The notes below the pieces were generated by a model. The model ran no database searches. It saw only the letters and a program-made list of their open reading frames with translations, and had not been told where the DNA came from. A stretch of DNA of 64,000 bases, taken from the NCBI GenBank assembly GCA_035644395.1, contig DASQOR010000084.1:5325-69324 (forward strand), in the 5' to 3' direction. The stretch comes from JBGPLJ01 sp035644395 (lineage in GTDB: Bacteria > Pseudomonadota > Gammaproteobacteria > Steroidobacterales > Steroidobacteraceae). The position numbers and the translations under genes were made by a program. Below are positions 42,688-50,902 of the stretch, piece after piece (the first letter of the stretch is position 1; every line of letters begins with the position of its first letter).

Positions 42688-45600
42688 TCAGAACTTCATC
42701 GTCGCGCCGAGATAGAAGCGCCGGCCAATGAAGTCATAGAGCGCAGGATTAGTCGGATCGGTACCGCCGAACGAACCGCCGGCATTCAGGAACGGCGGCG
42801 GCGCACTGTTGACCTCCAGAAGGGGCGGCTCCTCGTCGAACAGATTTTCGACGCCGAAGCGCACGACCAGATTCTTCTCGAAAGCAAATGTGCCGGAGAG
42901 AGCGAATAGATCGTAGGACCCCGTGCCCAGGATCGCTGTGTCGTGGTTCGTCGGGTACGTGATCGACCTGATCGACGGCAGGTGCTGCCACTGCAGTGAA
43001 ACGTTCCACTGATTGATGGAGTAGCCGACCGTGTTCAGCATCTTCCACTCGAAGGAGCCCGAGTTCAGCTCGTTCTGCGTCGGACCCAGCGCACCGGCGT
43101 AGTCGACGAGCGGATCGGTTGCCAGCTCCGAGGTCTTCAGGTCGAGCAGGTAGGTGATGACCGTGTTGAGGGTGAAGCGGCCAGGCCCCATCTTGAACGC
43201 CCAGTCGAGCTGGGTGTCGATGCCGGACGTTTCGAAGCGGCCGTTGTTGTAGTAGGTGAGCAGGATATTCCCGAGTGCGCCGTCATTGGCGACGCGATTG
43301 ATGCCGTCGCAGAAACTATTGTTGACATCGAACGTCGGGTTGAACGCCGGATCGAAGCACTGCCGCTGGGCGACGTCGACGGACTGCGGGCCGATGGCAT
43401 CATCCACCTTGATGCTGTAGTAGTCGACCGACAGATGCAGATTGCTCAGCATCTCGCTGTCGGACGGCGAGTTGAAGACGAAGCCGAACGTCCAGGTATC
43501 CGCCGTTTCCGGCGTGAGATTCGGATTGCCCGTGACGGACGGGAATGCGAATGCCGGACCGACGGAGTTGGCGAACTGCGGATTGGCATAGAAGGTGGCC
43601 GCAGTTCCCGGAGCAGCCCGCTCCATGAGCGCCTCGCACAGGGCCCGCGCCTGCGCCCCGTTAGCGTTGGCCGGATTGGCGGAAAACGGTGACGGGTTGG
43701 CGAGCGAGCACAGGTCGCCCGCCGCGCCAATCTGGAAGGTCTGCGACGGCGCGAGATGCAGCTCGCCGATGTTGGGCGAGCGCTCTGCCCGGTTGAAACC
43801 GCCACGGAAACGCAGCCAGTCGACCGGTTTCCAGGTGGCGAGTGCCTTCCAGGTCTCGCTGTTGCCGGTCGAGTCGTAGTCGGAACTGCGAAAGCCCAGC
43901 TCGAGTTCGAGGAGCTTCACGCCAGGCAGATCCTTCAGCACCGGCATCAGCAATTCGCCATAGAATTCCTTGACGGTATCCTCACCCGTCGCGTCGCCGC
44001 TCGGATAGATGCCGATGGCCTGATCGTTGAACTCGACACCCTGCGACGTCAGCGTGTCGTTCAGGAACTCGTAGTTCGTCTGGCGATACGAGGCACCGAC
44101 GGCCGCACGCACCTCGCCGGCAGGCAGGTTGAATACCTTGCCCTGGGCGTTGGCCTCCCAGATGTCCTGCAGCATGGTGGAACGGGTCTTGAGGCTCGCC
44201 GAGATCGCGTCGATGCAGTCCTGGCTGATCGGCAATTCCTTTTGGAACGGATCGATGCCGCTCGTGCAGGTCGCGAAATTCGCGCCGAAGCCGCCGAAAG
44301 CCGGGTTGCTGTAGCCCGCGGCACTCGAGTCGAAGCCTGCGCCCCAGTTGGGAGCGCCGATCACCGCGCGGAACCTTTCGAGCGAGGCGACGCCGGTCGT
44401 GAGCGCCGAGGTCTGCGATTCACCCTTCGAGCCGTAGAGTTCCCAGGTCCAGTCGCTCCCCGGGATCGTGCCCTCGAAACCACCGACCACGTTGTAGGTG
44501 AACACGTCGGCCCTGAGATCGCGATTCGCATAGTTCAGGTAATACGTGAGCCGCCAGTCGCCGGTCGGATCGGGCCGGCTGGCGAGCACGGAGGCAAGTT
44601 CGGCCGGTATGGCGCGGCCATCGACGGGTATAAAGGCCGCCCAGCCGTTCACCGACGGCGACGGCTGCTGCACCGTCCGGGTCTGCACCTTGCTGAAGAG
44701 GCCCTGCGCAAAGAATCCGATCCAGTCATTGATCTCGTAATTGCCGCGCGCATAGATATTGTCGCGCTCGAGCGGAATCAACAGGCGTGCGTCCTGGAAG
44801 TTCTGGCCGAGGAGCCCGGTGGAATCCACCTTCCACTTGGTGCCGGTCGTGTCCTGGTTGAAGCGATAGACGCCGCCCGGTGCGAAGCTCTGGAAGAATC
44901 CGGTGAAGGCCGTGCCATCCGGATTGAAGTAGAGCCGGGTGGGTGAAGGAACGGCGCCCGCCGGCCCTGCGTTGAAGATCGCGTCGTAAGATGCCTGCGA
45001 AGGAATATTCGTCGGATCAGCCGGATCGAAACCCGAGAAGTCCGGGAAGAACTCGTCGCCCCCGATCGTCGGGTCCTTCATGGCAGCGCGGAACCACGGA
45101 CGGTCGATCCGGTCCGCGCCCTGGCGCCGGTTGGTGGCGAAAGAGAGCATGACATTGCCCTTATCGTCGGCGAGATTCGACCCCATGATCGCGGCGATCT
45201 GGTACTCCGTGCCGTCGCCGCGGTCCGTCTGGCCCGTCATGGCGTCGAACTGGAAGCCCTGGAAATTCTTCTTCATGACGAAGTTGACGACGCCGCTCAC
45301 GGCGTCCGCACCATAGGTCGAGGAAGCGCCGCCGGTGATGATCTCGACGCGCTCGATAGCCATGGAGGGAATCGTGTTGATGTCGATCACCTGGGACGCA
45401 TTGCCCGGTGTCACGCGACGGCCGTCCATCAGGACGAGGTTGCGGTTGGCGCCGATGCCGCGAAGCGAAACCGTTGCCGCGCCCGGTGTGTTGGTCGCCG
45501 TCGGCTGGATGTCACCACCCATCGTCGGCGTCTGCACCGCATGGAATTGCGGCAGCTTGACGAGATTCGCCTCGAGCGCCGCGGTGCTCGAGTTCTTCAG

Positions 45601-45813
45601 GAGCGAGTCGTCGACGGACAGGATCGGGCTGTTGGCATCGTAGTCGCGCCGGTGGATGCGCGAGCCGGTGATGACGATCGTGTCCAGCGTTTCGCCGGAT
45701 TCACTGGCGGCGGCTTGTTCCTGGGCCTGGACGATCGGCACTGGTGCGAACAGCACAAGGCCGGCCGAACAGACCAGCGCAGCGCGGATGACTCCGCCTT
45801 GGATTAGCGACAT
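42688..45813 (-). CDS. TonB-dependent receptor
   Basis: Outer-membrane transporter of about 1041 aa. Signal peptide (ALVCSAGLVLFAPVPIVQAQ), then the plug: TLDTIVITGSRIHRRDYDA, NLVLMDGRRVTPGNASQVID and MAIERVEIITGGASSTYGADA; the barrel ends in GRRFYLGATMKF. Start ATG 45813 (MSLIQGGV) is preceded by a run of six G at good distance; a longer frame to 45879 is unlikely. It lies between the second selenoprotein and the PQQ dehydrogenase in one minus-strand series, suggesting a substrate oxidised in the periplasm. Confidence 0.92.
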   Translation of the reverse strand: MSLIQGGVIRAALVCSAGLVLFAPVPIVQAQEQAAASESGETLDTIVITGSRIHRRDYDANSPILSVDDSLLKNSSTAALEANLVKLPQFHAVQTPTMGGDIQPTATNTPGAATVSLRGIGANRNLVLMDGRRVTPGNASQVIDINTIPSMAIERVEIITGGASSTYGADAVSGVVNFVMKKNFQGFQFDAMTGQTDRGDGTEYQIAAIMGSNLADDKGNVMLSFATNRRQGADRIDRPWFRAAMKDPTIGGDEFFPDFSGFDPADPTNIPSQASYDAIFNAGPAGAVPSPTRLYFNPDGTAFTGFFQSFAPGGVYRFNQDTTGTKWKVDSTGLLGQNFQDARLLIPLERDNIYARGNYEINDWIGFFAQGLFSKVQTRTVQQPSPSVNGWAAFIPVDGRAIPAELASVLASRPDPTGDWRLTYYLNYANRDLRADVFTYNVVGGFEGTIPGSDWTWELYGSKGESQTSALTTGVASLERFRAVIGAPNWGAGFDSSAAGYSNPAFGGFGANFATCTSGIDPFQKELPISQDCIDAISASLKTRSTMLQDIWEANAQGKVFNLPAGEVRAAVGASYRQTNYEFLNDTLTSQGVEFNDQAIGIYPSGDATGEDTVKEFYGELLMPVLKDLPGVKLLELELGFRSSDYDSTGNSETWKALATWKPVDWLRFRGGFNRAERSPNIGELHLAPSQTFQIGAAGDLCSLANPSPFSANPANANGAQARALCEALMERAAPGTAATFYANPQFANSVGPAFAFPSVTGNPNLTPETADTWTFGFVFNSPSDSEMLSNLHLSVDYYSIKVDDAIGPQSVDVAQRQCFDPAFNPTFDVNNSFCDGINRVANDGALGNILLTYYNNGRFETSGIDTQLDWAFKMGPGRFTLNTVITYLLDLKTSELATDPLVDYAGALGPTQNELNSGSFEWKMLNTVGYSINQWNVSLQWQHLPSIRSITYPTNHDTAILGTGSYDLFALSGTFAFEKNLVVRFGVENLFDEEPPLLEVNSAPPPFLNAGGSFGGTDPTNPALYDFIGRRFYLGATMKF

Positions 45814-46038
45814 GGCTTGATCCCCCCACTGTTTTGTAATTCTGCCAACTCCGGATTCGCGCAAGGCGAATGCCATCACCGTCGGTTTCGACTAGCGAAA
45901 TTGTTTTCGTATCAGGGTTGCGCCAGCCATATTGGACCCCGCGGCGGCTCTGTATTCCACAACGCGCGAAGTCAAAGTCGACTAATACGGAAACGTACGG
46001 CCGTTCGCGGGCATGAATATCAAGTCAATGCGTTGCGC

Positions 46039-47697
46039 TCAGCGCCACTCGTCGATGCGGCCTGCCGCGTGCGGGGTAAGCGAAGCCCCCGGGCCGCGCC
46101 AGGTGTACATGCCGCCGAACATCTTGAAGGCCGCCTGCGTTTCGCCGCCCGCAACGACGATTTTCACGTCATTCGGCGTAAAGATGCTGATGAGCTCGTC
46201 CGGCGCCGCCTTGAGCCGGGTCGCGTACGGCTCGATGCCCGCTACGGCCCGCGGTCGGATCACCGACTGGATCGATTGATCATCCCAGTACTCGCGGGCC
46301 GGGAGCTTCGCGTTCTCCGCGCACCAGTCGATGAGCGCCCGCTTCCCCATGCCGATCGCCTCGAAGCCGCGCGCCACCAGCGGGTCCATCACGATGAGCG
46401 GCGGGCTGAAATGATCGGTCGCCGTGAGGCAGCGGTAGAACTTCTCCTTCCAGGTCTCGCGCGGCCCGTAACCGGACTGCGTGTACCAGCCGCCGAAGAA
46501 GATGCTGACGGTGCTCTCATCCGCCCGGAAGCCCTCATCGACGTGGAACGGCGACCAGGGGCTGCGCTCTTCGGCTTCCGGGAAGCAGGCGGAGTAACTG
46601 AGGAAATTGCCGAGCGTTCCAAGGTACGACTCGCTCGGCACGGAGCCGCCCTGCAGGTTCTGGCTCAGGAGGCCGTAGGCGCGTCCGAGCGTGGCATTGG
46701 CGTGGTTATAGGGCCCGAGCGCGCCGATGCCGGAATTCATGCCGATCTCGTTGCGGATCGGGCCGTTGATCACCGAGATCGCCGCGAAGGACGTCGTGCT
46801 GCTCGAGCGGGCGGTCGTGCCACTCGCCGCCATCGCGAGGATGACCGGCAGGTACTCAGGACGTGCGCCCGCCATGACCGCGTTCACCGCAACTTTCTCG
46901 ACATCGAACTCCCAGTACTCGCGGAAAGCCGTCGGCCGCAGGCGCCCGACGATCTTGCCGGCCGCGTGGCTGGTGCCCTTCACCATCCGCTCGACGCGCT
47001 CCTCGGTCGGCAGGATGATCGGCAGGAAATCCGTCCAGCGGTTCTGGTTGAAAAGCTCGCGGAGGTTTTCCTCGGTGTCCGGTTCGAGGAAACGCGGGGT
47101 CGTGCGCTCGAAGCTCGCTCCCTTGAAGTCATCGTCGTTGAGCGGCCGGGTCAGGCCCTCGATCACGCCCTGCATGAAAGGCTGCTTCAGGACGGGATCG
47201 GTGCCCTCGATGTAGGCGCGCAGCTCACTTACCGAGCGGCCTACGACCGGCTGCGGAACGAACACGCTGCGCGCCGTCGGCATGCCCTCGGCGAGCGCCG
47301 TTGCCTTCGCGAGCCGGGCGAACACGTGCGTGCTCACCGGAACGGTGGGGATTCCCTGCCGTTCGAGGGCCAGAGCCAACCCCACGACCGTGGGGCAACA
47401 GGTGCTTCAGAGTCCTACACCGGTAATCGCCGCGTGGCCATCGGCCGCGATCGCGGCGCGCATGACGGGGTCGTCGACCCAGCTCTCGCGCGGCTTGATG
47501 ATGCGGATGATCACCGCGGGCATGTGCTCCGCGAACCAGAGCCGCAGCTGCTCCATGAAGCGGTCGGAATTGTCGAACAGGCAGTCGACGAGATACACGA
47601 CCTTGCCGTCGAGGCTCTCGAGCCGGTTCGCGAGTCGCTTGCCGACGACCTTCGGCGGATAGCCGCGCGGATCGTGAACCTTGATCTTCTCGCCCAT
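46039..47697 (-). CDS. Putative UGSC-like selenoprotein 2 (in-frame TGA at codon 97)
   Basis: 552 aa if TGA 47407-47409 is read as selenocysteine. ATG 47697 (MGEKIKVHDPRGYPPK) has GGAGG eight bases upstream. It is a close paralogue of the protein at 33201-34856 (clearly over 70% identical by eye, no gaps around the TGA): GVGL-U97-STCCPTVVGLALALERQG is unchanged. Past the TGA the frame runs to 46039. Without recoding, the first ORF would end at 96 residues without the CxxC-like half of the motif, and the second would lack a ribosome site. The gene ends in an ordinary TGA, so UGA has both meanings in one message. It follows the GMC oxidoreductase gene by 56 bases. Function not assigned; a selenol/thiol redox step in aromatic metabolism is a guess. 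Confidence 0.9.
47376..47409 (-). promoter_or_regulatory. SECIS-like hairpin directly after the Sec codon, copy 2
   Basis: On the minus strand TGA (47409-47407) is followed by the CCCCAC-GGTC-GTGGGG hairpin (47395-47380), identical in sequence and distance to copy 1. Codons further upstream and downstream differ at synonymous sites (for example GGTGTAGGA against GGCGTCGGT), while this stretch does not. That fits selection on RNA as well as protein. Confidence 0.85.
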
Positions 47698-47753
47698 GTC
47701 TCGATCCTCCGGATACAGGCCGCCATCGAGTTTCAGCGCAGTACCCAGGTCTG

Positions 47754-49382
47754 TCAACGGCGCCCGTCAGCCCGGACAAGCTCCGCGCCCCGCTCCGCGA
47801 TCATCAAAGTCGGGGAGTTGGTATTGCCGGACGTGATGGTAGGCATCACGGACGCATCGATTACGCGCAACCCGTCAATCCCGATGACTCGCAGTTCGCC
47901 GTCGACCACCGCCAAGCGGTCGTCGCGTGTGCCCATCTTCGCCGTACCGACCGGGTGGAAGATCGTCGTGCCGGTCAGGCCCGCCGCTGCGATCAGCTCT
48001 TCCTCCGTCTGATACCGCGGCCCCGGGGCGACCTCCTCCGGCCGATGCCGCGCAAACGCCGGTGCGGCCACGATACGGCGCGTCAGGCGAAGAGCGTTGG
48101 CGGCCACATGCCGGTCGAAGTCGGTCGACAGATAATTCGGCGCGATGACCGGCGGCGACGCGGCGTCGGGCGATGCGATATGGACGCTGCCGCGCGAAGT
48201 CGGGCGCAAATGGCACGCCGCTGCGGTGACCGCGTCGTAGCGGTGCAGCGGCTCACCGAAGCGGTCGAGCGACAGCGGCTGCACGTGGAATTCGATGTCC
48301 GGGCGGGTAATTGCAGGATCCGCCGCATCGCTCTTCGTGAAGGCTCCGAGTTGCGACGGGGACATGGACATCGGTCCGCGGCGCGTCAGGAGGTACTCAA
48401 GGCCGATGGCGAGTTTGCCCCACCAGCTCGCGGCCCTGCTGTTCAGCGTTGCGACGCCGCTGACGCGAAATGACATGCGCATCTGCAAGTGATCCTGCAG
48501 GTTGGCGCCAACGCCTGGAGCGTCGAGCACGATCGGGACCCCGAGCTGCTGCAGGCGGCTGCCGTCGCCGATTCCTGAAAGCTCGAGCAGTTGCGGCGAA
48601 TTGAGCGATCCGGCGGCGAGCAGCACCTCGCGGCGCGCGCGCACGCTGACGCGGCCCCCGGCGGCGGCAACGAACTCGACACCGCTGCAACGTCGCTGCT
48701 CGACGATGAGTCGCTGCACCAGCGCGCCGGTCATCACGGTCAGGTTCCGCCGATGCCGCACCGGCCGCAGGAAAGCCTTGGCCGCGTTCCAGCGCCAGCC
48801 CTTGCGCTGATTCACGTCGAAATAGCCGACGCCCGTATTGTCTCCGCGGTTGAAGTCATCTGTTCGGGGAATGCCCGCCTGCTGCGCCGCCTCGCGAAAG
48901 GACTCGAGCACCGCCCACTTCAGGCGCTGCCGCTCCACGCGCCACTCACCGCCGCTGCCGTGGTACTCGCCCGCGCCGCCGTAGTAGTCCTCGGTCTTGC
49001 GGTACACCGGCAGCACCGACTCCCAGGACCAGCGCGAGTCCCGCGTTTGGCGCGCCCATTCGTCATAGTCCTCGCGCTGGCCGCGCATGTAGATCATGCC
49101 GTTGATCGAGGAGGAGCCGCCGAGGACGCGGCCGCGCGGATAAAGGAGCGAACGCCCATTGAGGCCGGGCTCCGCGACGGTCTGGTAGAGCCAGTCGGTC
49201 CGGGGATTGCCGATGCAGTAGAGATAGCCGACCGGAATGTGAATCCAGTGATAGTTGTCGCTCCCGCCCGCCTCGAGGAGCAGCACCCGCGCGTCGGCGT
49301 CGGCGGACAGCCGATTCGCAAGGAGGCACCCGGCGGTTCCGGCCCCCACGACGATGTAGTCGTACTCGTTCGCGTGTGCCAC
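47754..49382 (-). CDS. GMC-family FAD oxidoreductase (choline/alcohol dehydrogenase-like)
   Basis: About 542 aa. FAD motif YDYIVVGAGTAGCLLANRLS at the N-terminus, GMC signature 1 in PRGRVLGGSSSINGMIY, signature 2 GSLNSPQLLELSGIGD, and the catalytic His region TTIFHPVGTAKMG, followed by RVIDASVMPTITSGNTNSP. I take GTG 49382 (MAHANEYDY) as start; longer readings run into the divergent transporter gene. It heads a minus-strand group with selenoprotein 2, a TonB receptor and a PQQ dehydrogenase. The substrate may be an aromatic or aliphatic alcohol. Confidence 0.9.
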   Translation of the reverse strand: MAHANEYDYIVVGAGTAGCLLANRLSADADARVLLLEAGGSDNYHWIHIPVGYLYCIGNPRTDWLYQTVAEPGLNGRSLLYPRGRVLGGSSSINGMIYMRGQREDYDEWARQTRDSRWSWESVLPVYRKTEDYYGGAGEYHGSGGEWRVERQRLKWAVLESFREAAQQAGIPRTDDFNRGDNTGVGYFDVNQRKGWRWNAAKAFLRPVRHRRNLTVMTGALVQRLIVEQRRCSGVEFVAAAGGRVSVRARREVLLAAGSLNSPQLLELSGIGDGSRLQQLGVPIVLDAPGVGANLQDHLQMRMSFRVSGVATLNSRAASWWGKLAIGLEYLLTRRGPMSMSPSQLGAFTKSDAADPAITRPDIEFHVQPLSLDRFGEPLHRYDAVTAAACHLRPTSRGSVHIASPDAASPPVIAPNYLSTDFDRHVAANALRLTRRIVAAPAFARHRPEEVAPGPRYQTEEELIAAAGLTGTTIFHPVGTAKMGTRDDRLAVVDGELRVIGIDGLRVIDASVMPTITSGNTNSPTLMIAERGAELVRADGRR

Positions 49383-49446
49383 GACTGCATGATAGCCTCG
49401 AAGCGAGGCCGTGGCGCACGACGACCACGCCCACGGGAGCCGGTCC

Positions 49447-50883
49447 ATGTCGCGCGAGCCGCGCACAATCGATGTCGCCGCACTGATCGACGGCTCCACG
49501 CTCGGCCGCTTCAACTACCGCGTGATCGCCCTCTCCTGGCTGGTGACCGCGTTCGACGGCATCGATAACCTGATGAGCGGCTTCGTCGTTCCGTACTTGC
49601 GCGATGAGCTGCACCTTGGTTTCAAGCAATTCGGCTGGCTGTCATTCTCCGCAAGTTCCGGCATGGTGATCGGCGGCTTCGTCTTCAGCTACATCGCCGA
49701 CCGGATCGGTCGTCGGCCCGCCATCATCCTGTGCGCCGTCGCGTTCGGCCTGCTGACCACGGCGACGGCCACGGCCTCGAGCTTCGAGGCGCTGCTCGTG
49801 CTGCGCTTCTTCGACGGGCTGCCGCTCGGCGGCCTGATTCCGCTCGCCTGGGCGATCAACATCGAGTTCTCGCCGCGACGCATGCGCTCCTCGATGGTCA
49901 CGGTCGTGATGCTGGGCTACAGCTTCGGCGGTCTCGCCGTGGGCCCGTTGACGAACGCGCTAGCCCCGGGCTACGGCTGGCAAGCGGTGTATCTCGTGGC
50001 CGGCATCGCGACGCTCGGATGCGCGGCGATCCTCTGGGCCGGATTGCCCGAGTCCGTCCGCTTCCTGGTCGCCAAGGGCCGCGAGCCCGAGCGCGTCGTC
50101 GCGACCCTGCGGCGCATCGATCCGAACTGCCATGCGGCGCCGACGGATTCATTCGTGCTGGGCGATGAGCGCGCCGCGCCGCGCGAATTCCACCTGCGCG
50201 AGCTGTTCCGGGGCTCGCTGCGCTGGGTGACTCCGCTCCTCTGGCTCGGCTATTTCATGAGTACGATTGCCATCTTCGTGCTCACTTACTGGGCGCCGAT
50301 CATCATCGAGTCGCTGAACTTCGCGCGCAGCACGGCGGCGAATGTCGCGTCGCTGAGTTCCATCTGCGGAGCGATCGCCGCGCTCGCCCTGATGGGCTTC
50401 ACCGATCGGCATGGGCCTGCGGCGATTACCGCGTGCTCGGTCGCGGCAGTGCCGGTGTTGCTCCTGGTCGGCCTTGGCTTCGTGCCGCACGACCTCTTCC
50501 TCTATGTCACCGTGTTCGGCGCCATGCTGATGAGCGGCATGCACTACGGCCTGCATTCGATCGCGGGAATCTATTACCCGAGCGCGATCCGTGCGAGCGG
50601 CGGCGGCTGGGCGAGCTCGGTAGCGAAGCTCGGCGCCGTCCTCGGCCCCCTCGCCGCCGGCTTCGTACTCGCAACGGACCTGCCCAGGGAAAGGATCTAC
50701 GCGCTACTCGCCGCCTGCCCCGCAGTGGTTACGGTGAGCGTGCTCGCTATCGCCGCGATCGTGCGCGCCGGCAACCGTTCGGCTGGCGGAAGAGAGTGGG
50801 TGTCGAACCCACCAAGGACTGGCTTGCAGCCCCACCCGGATTTGAAGTCCGGACGTTCCACCGGGAACGATTCTCCTCCGTGA
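49447..50883 (+). CDS. MFS transporter, aromatic acid:H+ symporter (AAHS)-like
   Basis: About 478 aa with 12 hydrophobic helices. FDGIDNLMSGFVVPYLRDEL in helix 1 carries the DG-x-D pattern of AAHS carriers, and YIADRIGRRPAIIL the MFS signature between helices 2 and 3. These import benzoate-type acids. ATG 49447 has GGAG upstream. The last 34 or so codons (from about 50784) run antisense through the tRNA-Sec gene, so the C-terminal tail (EWVSNPPRTGLQPHPDLKSG) is probably not original: the gene seems to have been joined to the sel locus, or lost its own stop. Confidence 0.87.
   Translation: MSREPRTIDVAALIDGSTLGRFNYRVIALSWLVTAFDGIDNLMSGFVVPYLRDELHLGFKQFGWLSFSASSGMVIGGFVFSYIADRIGRRPAIILCAVAFGLLTTATATASSFEALLVLRFFDGLPLGGLIPLAWAINIEFSPRRMRSSMVTVVMLGYSFGGLAVGPLTNALAPGYGWQAVYLVAGIATLGCAAILWAGLPESVRFLVAKGREPERVVATLRRIDPNCHAAPTDSFVLGDERAAPREFHLRELFRGSLRWVTPLLWLGYFMSTIAIFVLTYWAPIIIESLNFARSTAANVASLSSICGAIAALALMGFTDRHGPAAITACSVAAVPVLLLVGLGFVPHDLFLYVTVFGAMLMSGMHYGLHSIAGIYYPSAIRASGGGWASSVAKLGAVLGPLAAGFVLATDLPRERIYALLAACPAVVTVSVLAIAAIVRAGNRSAGGREWVSNPPRTGLQPHPDLKSGRSTGNDSPP
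50784..50879 (-). tRNA. selC: tRNA-Sec (anticodon TCA)
   Basis: 96 bases with encoded CCA. The 5' end GGAGGAGA pairs with TCTCTTCC to give the 8-bp acceptor stem special to tRNA-Sec. The D stem is 6 bp (CGTTCC/GGAACG) with a 4-base loop; the anticodon arm is CCGGA-CTTCAAA-TCCGG with anticodon TCA. A long variable arm follows (GGGCTG/CAGTCC), then a 5-bp T stem (GTGGG-TTCGACA-CCCAC), discriminator G and CCA. It starts 23 bases beyond the selB stop, co-directional with selD-selA-selB, and overlaps the 3' end of the opposing MFS frame. Confidence 0.95.
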
Positions 50884-50902
50884 CCCGATTGCAATTTTGA
50901 AG

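Noticed and set aside
45817..48012. 731-codon plus-strand frame opposite selenoprotein 2 and the GMC gene
   Set aside because: Shadow frame of two well-supported minus-strand genes; no recognisable domain.
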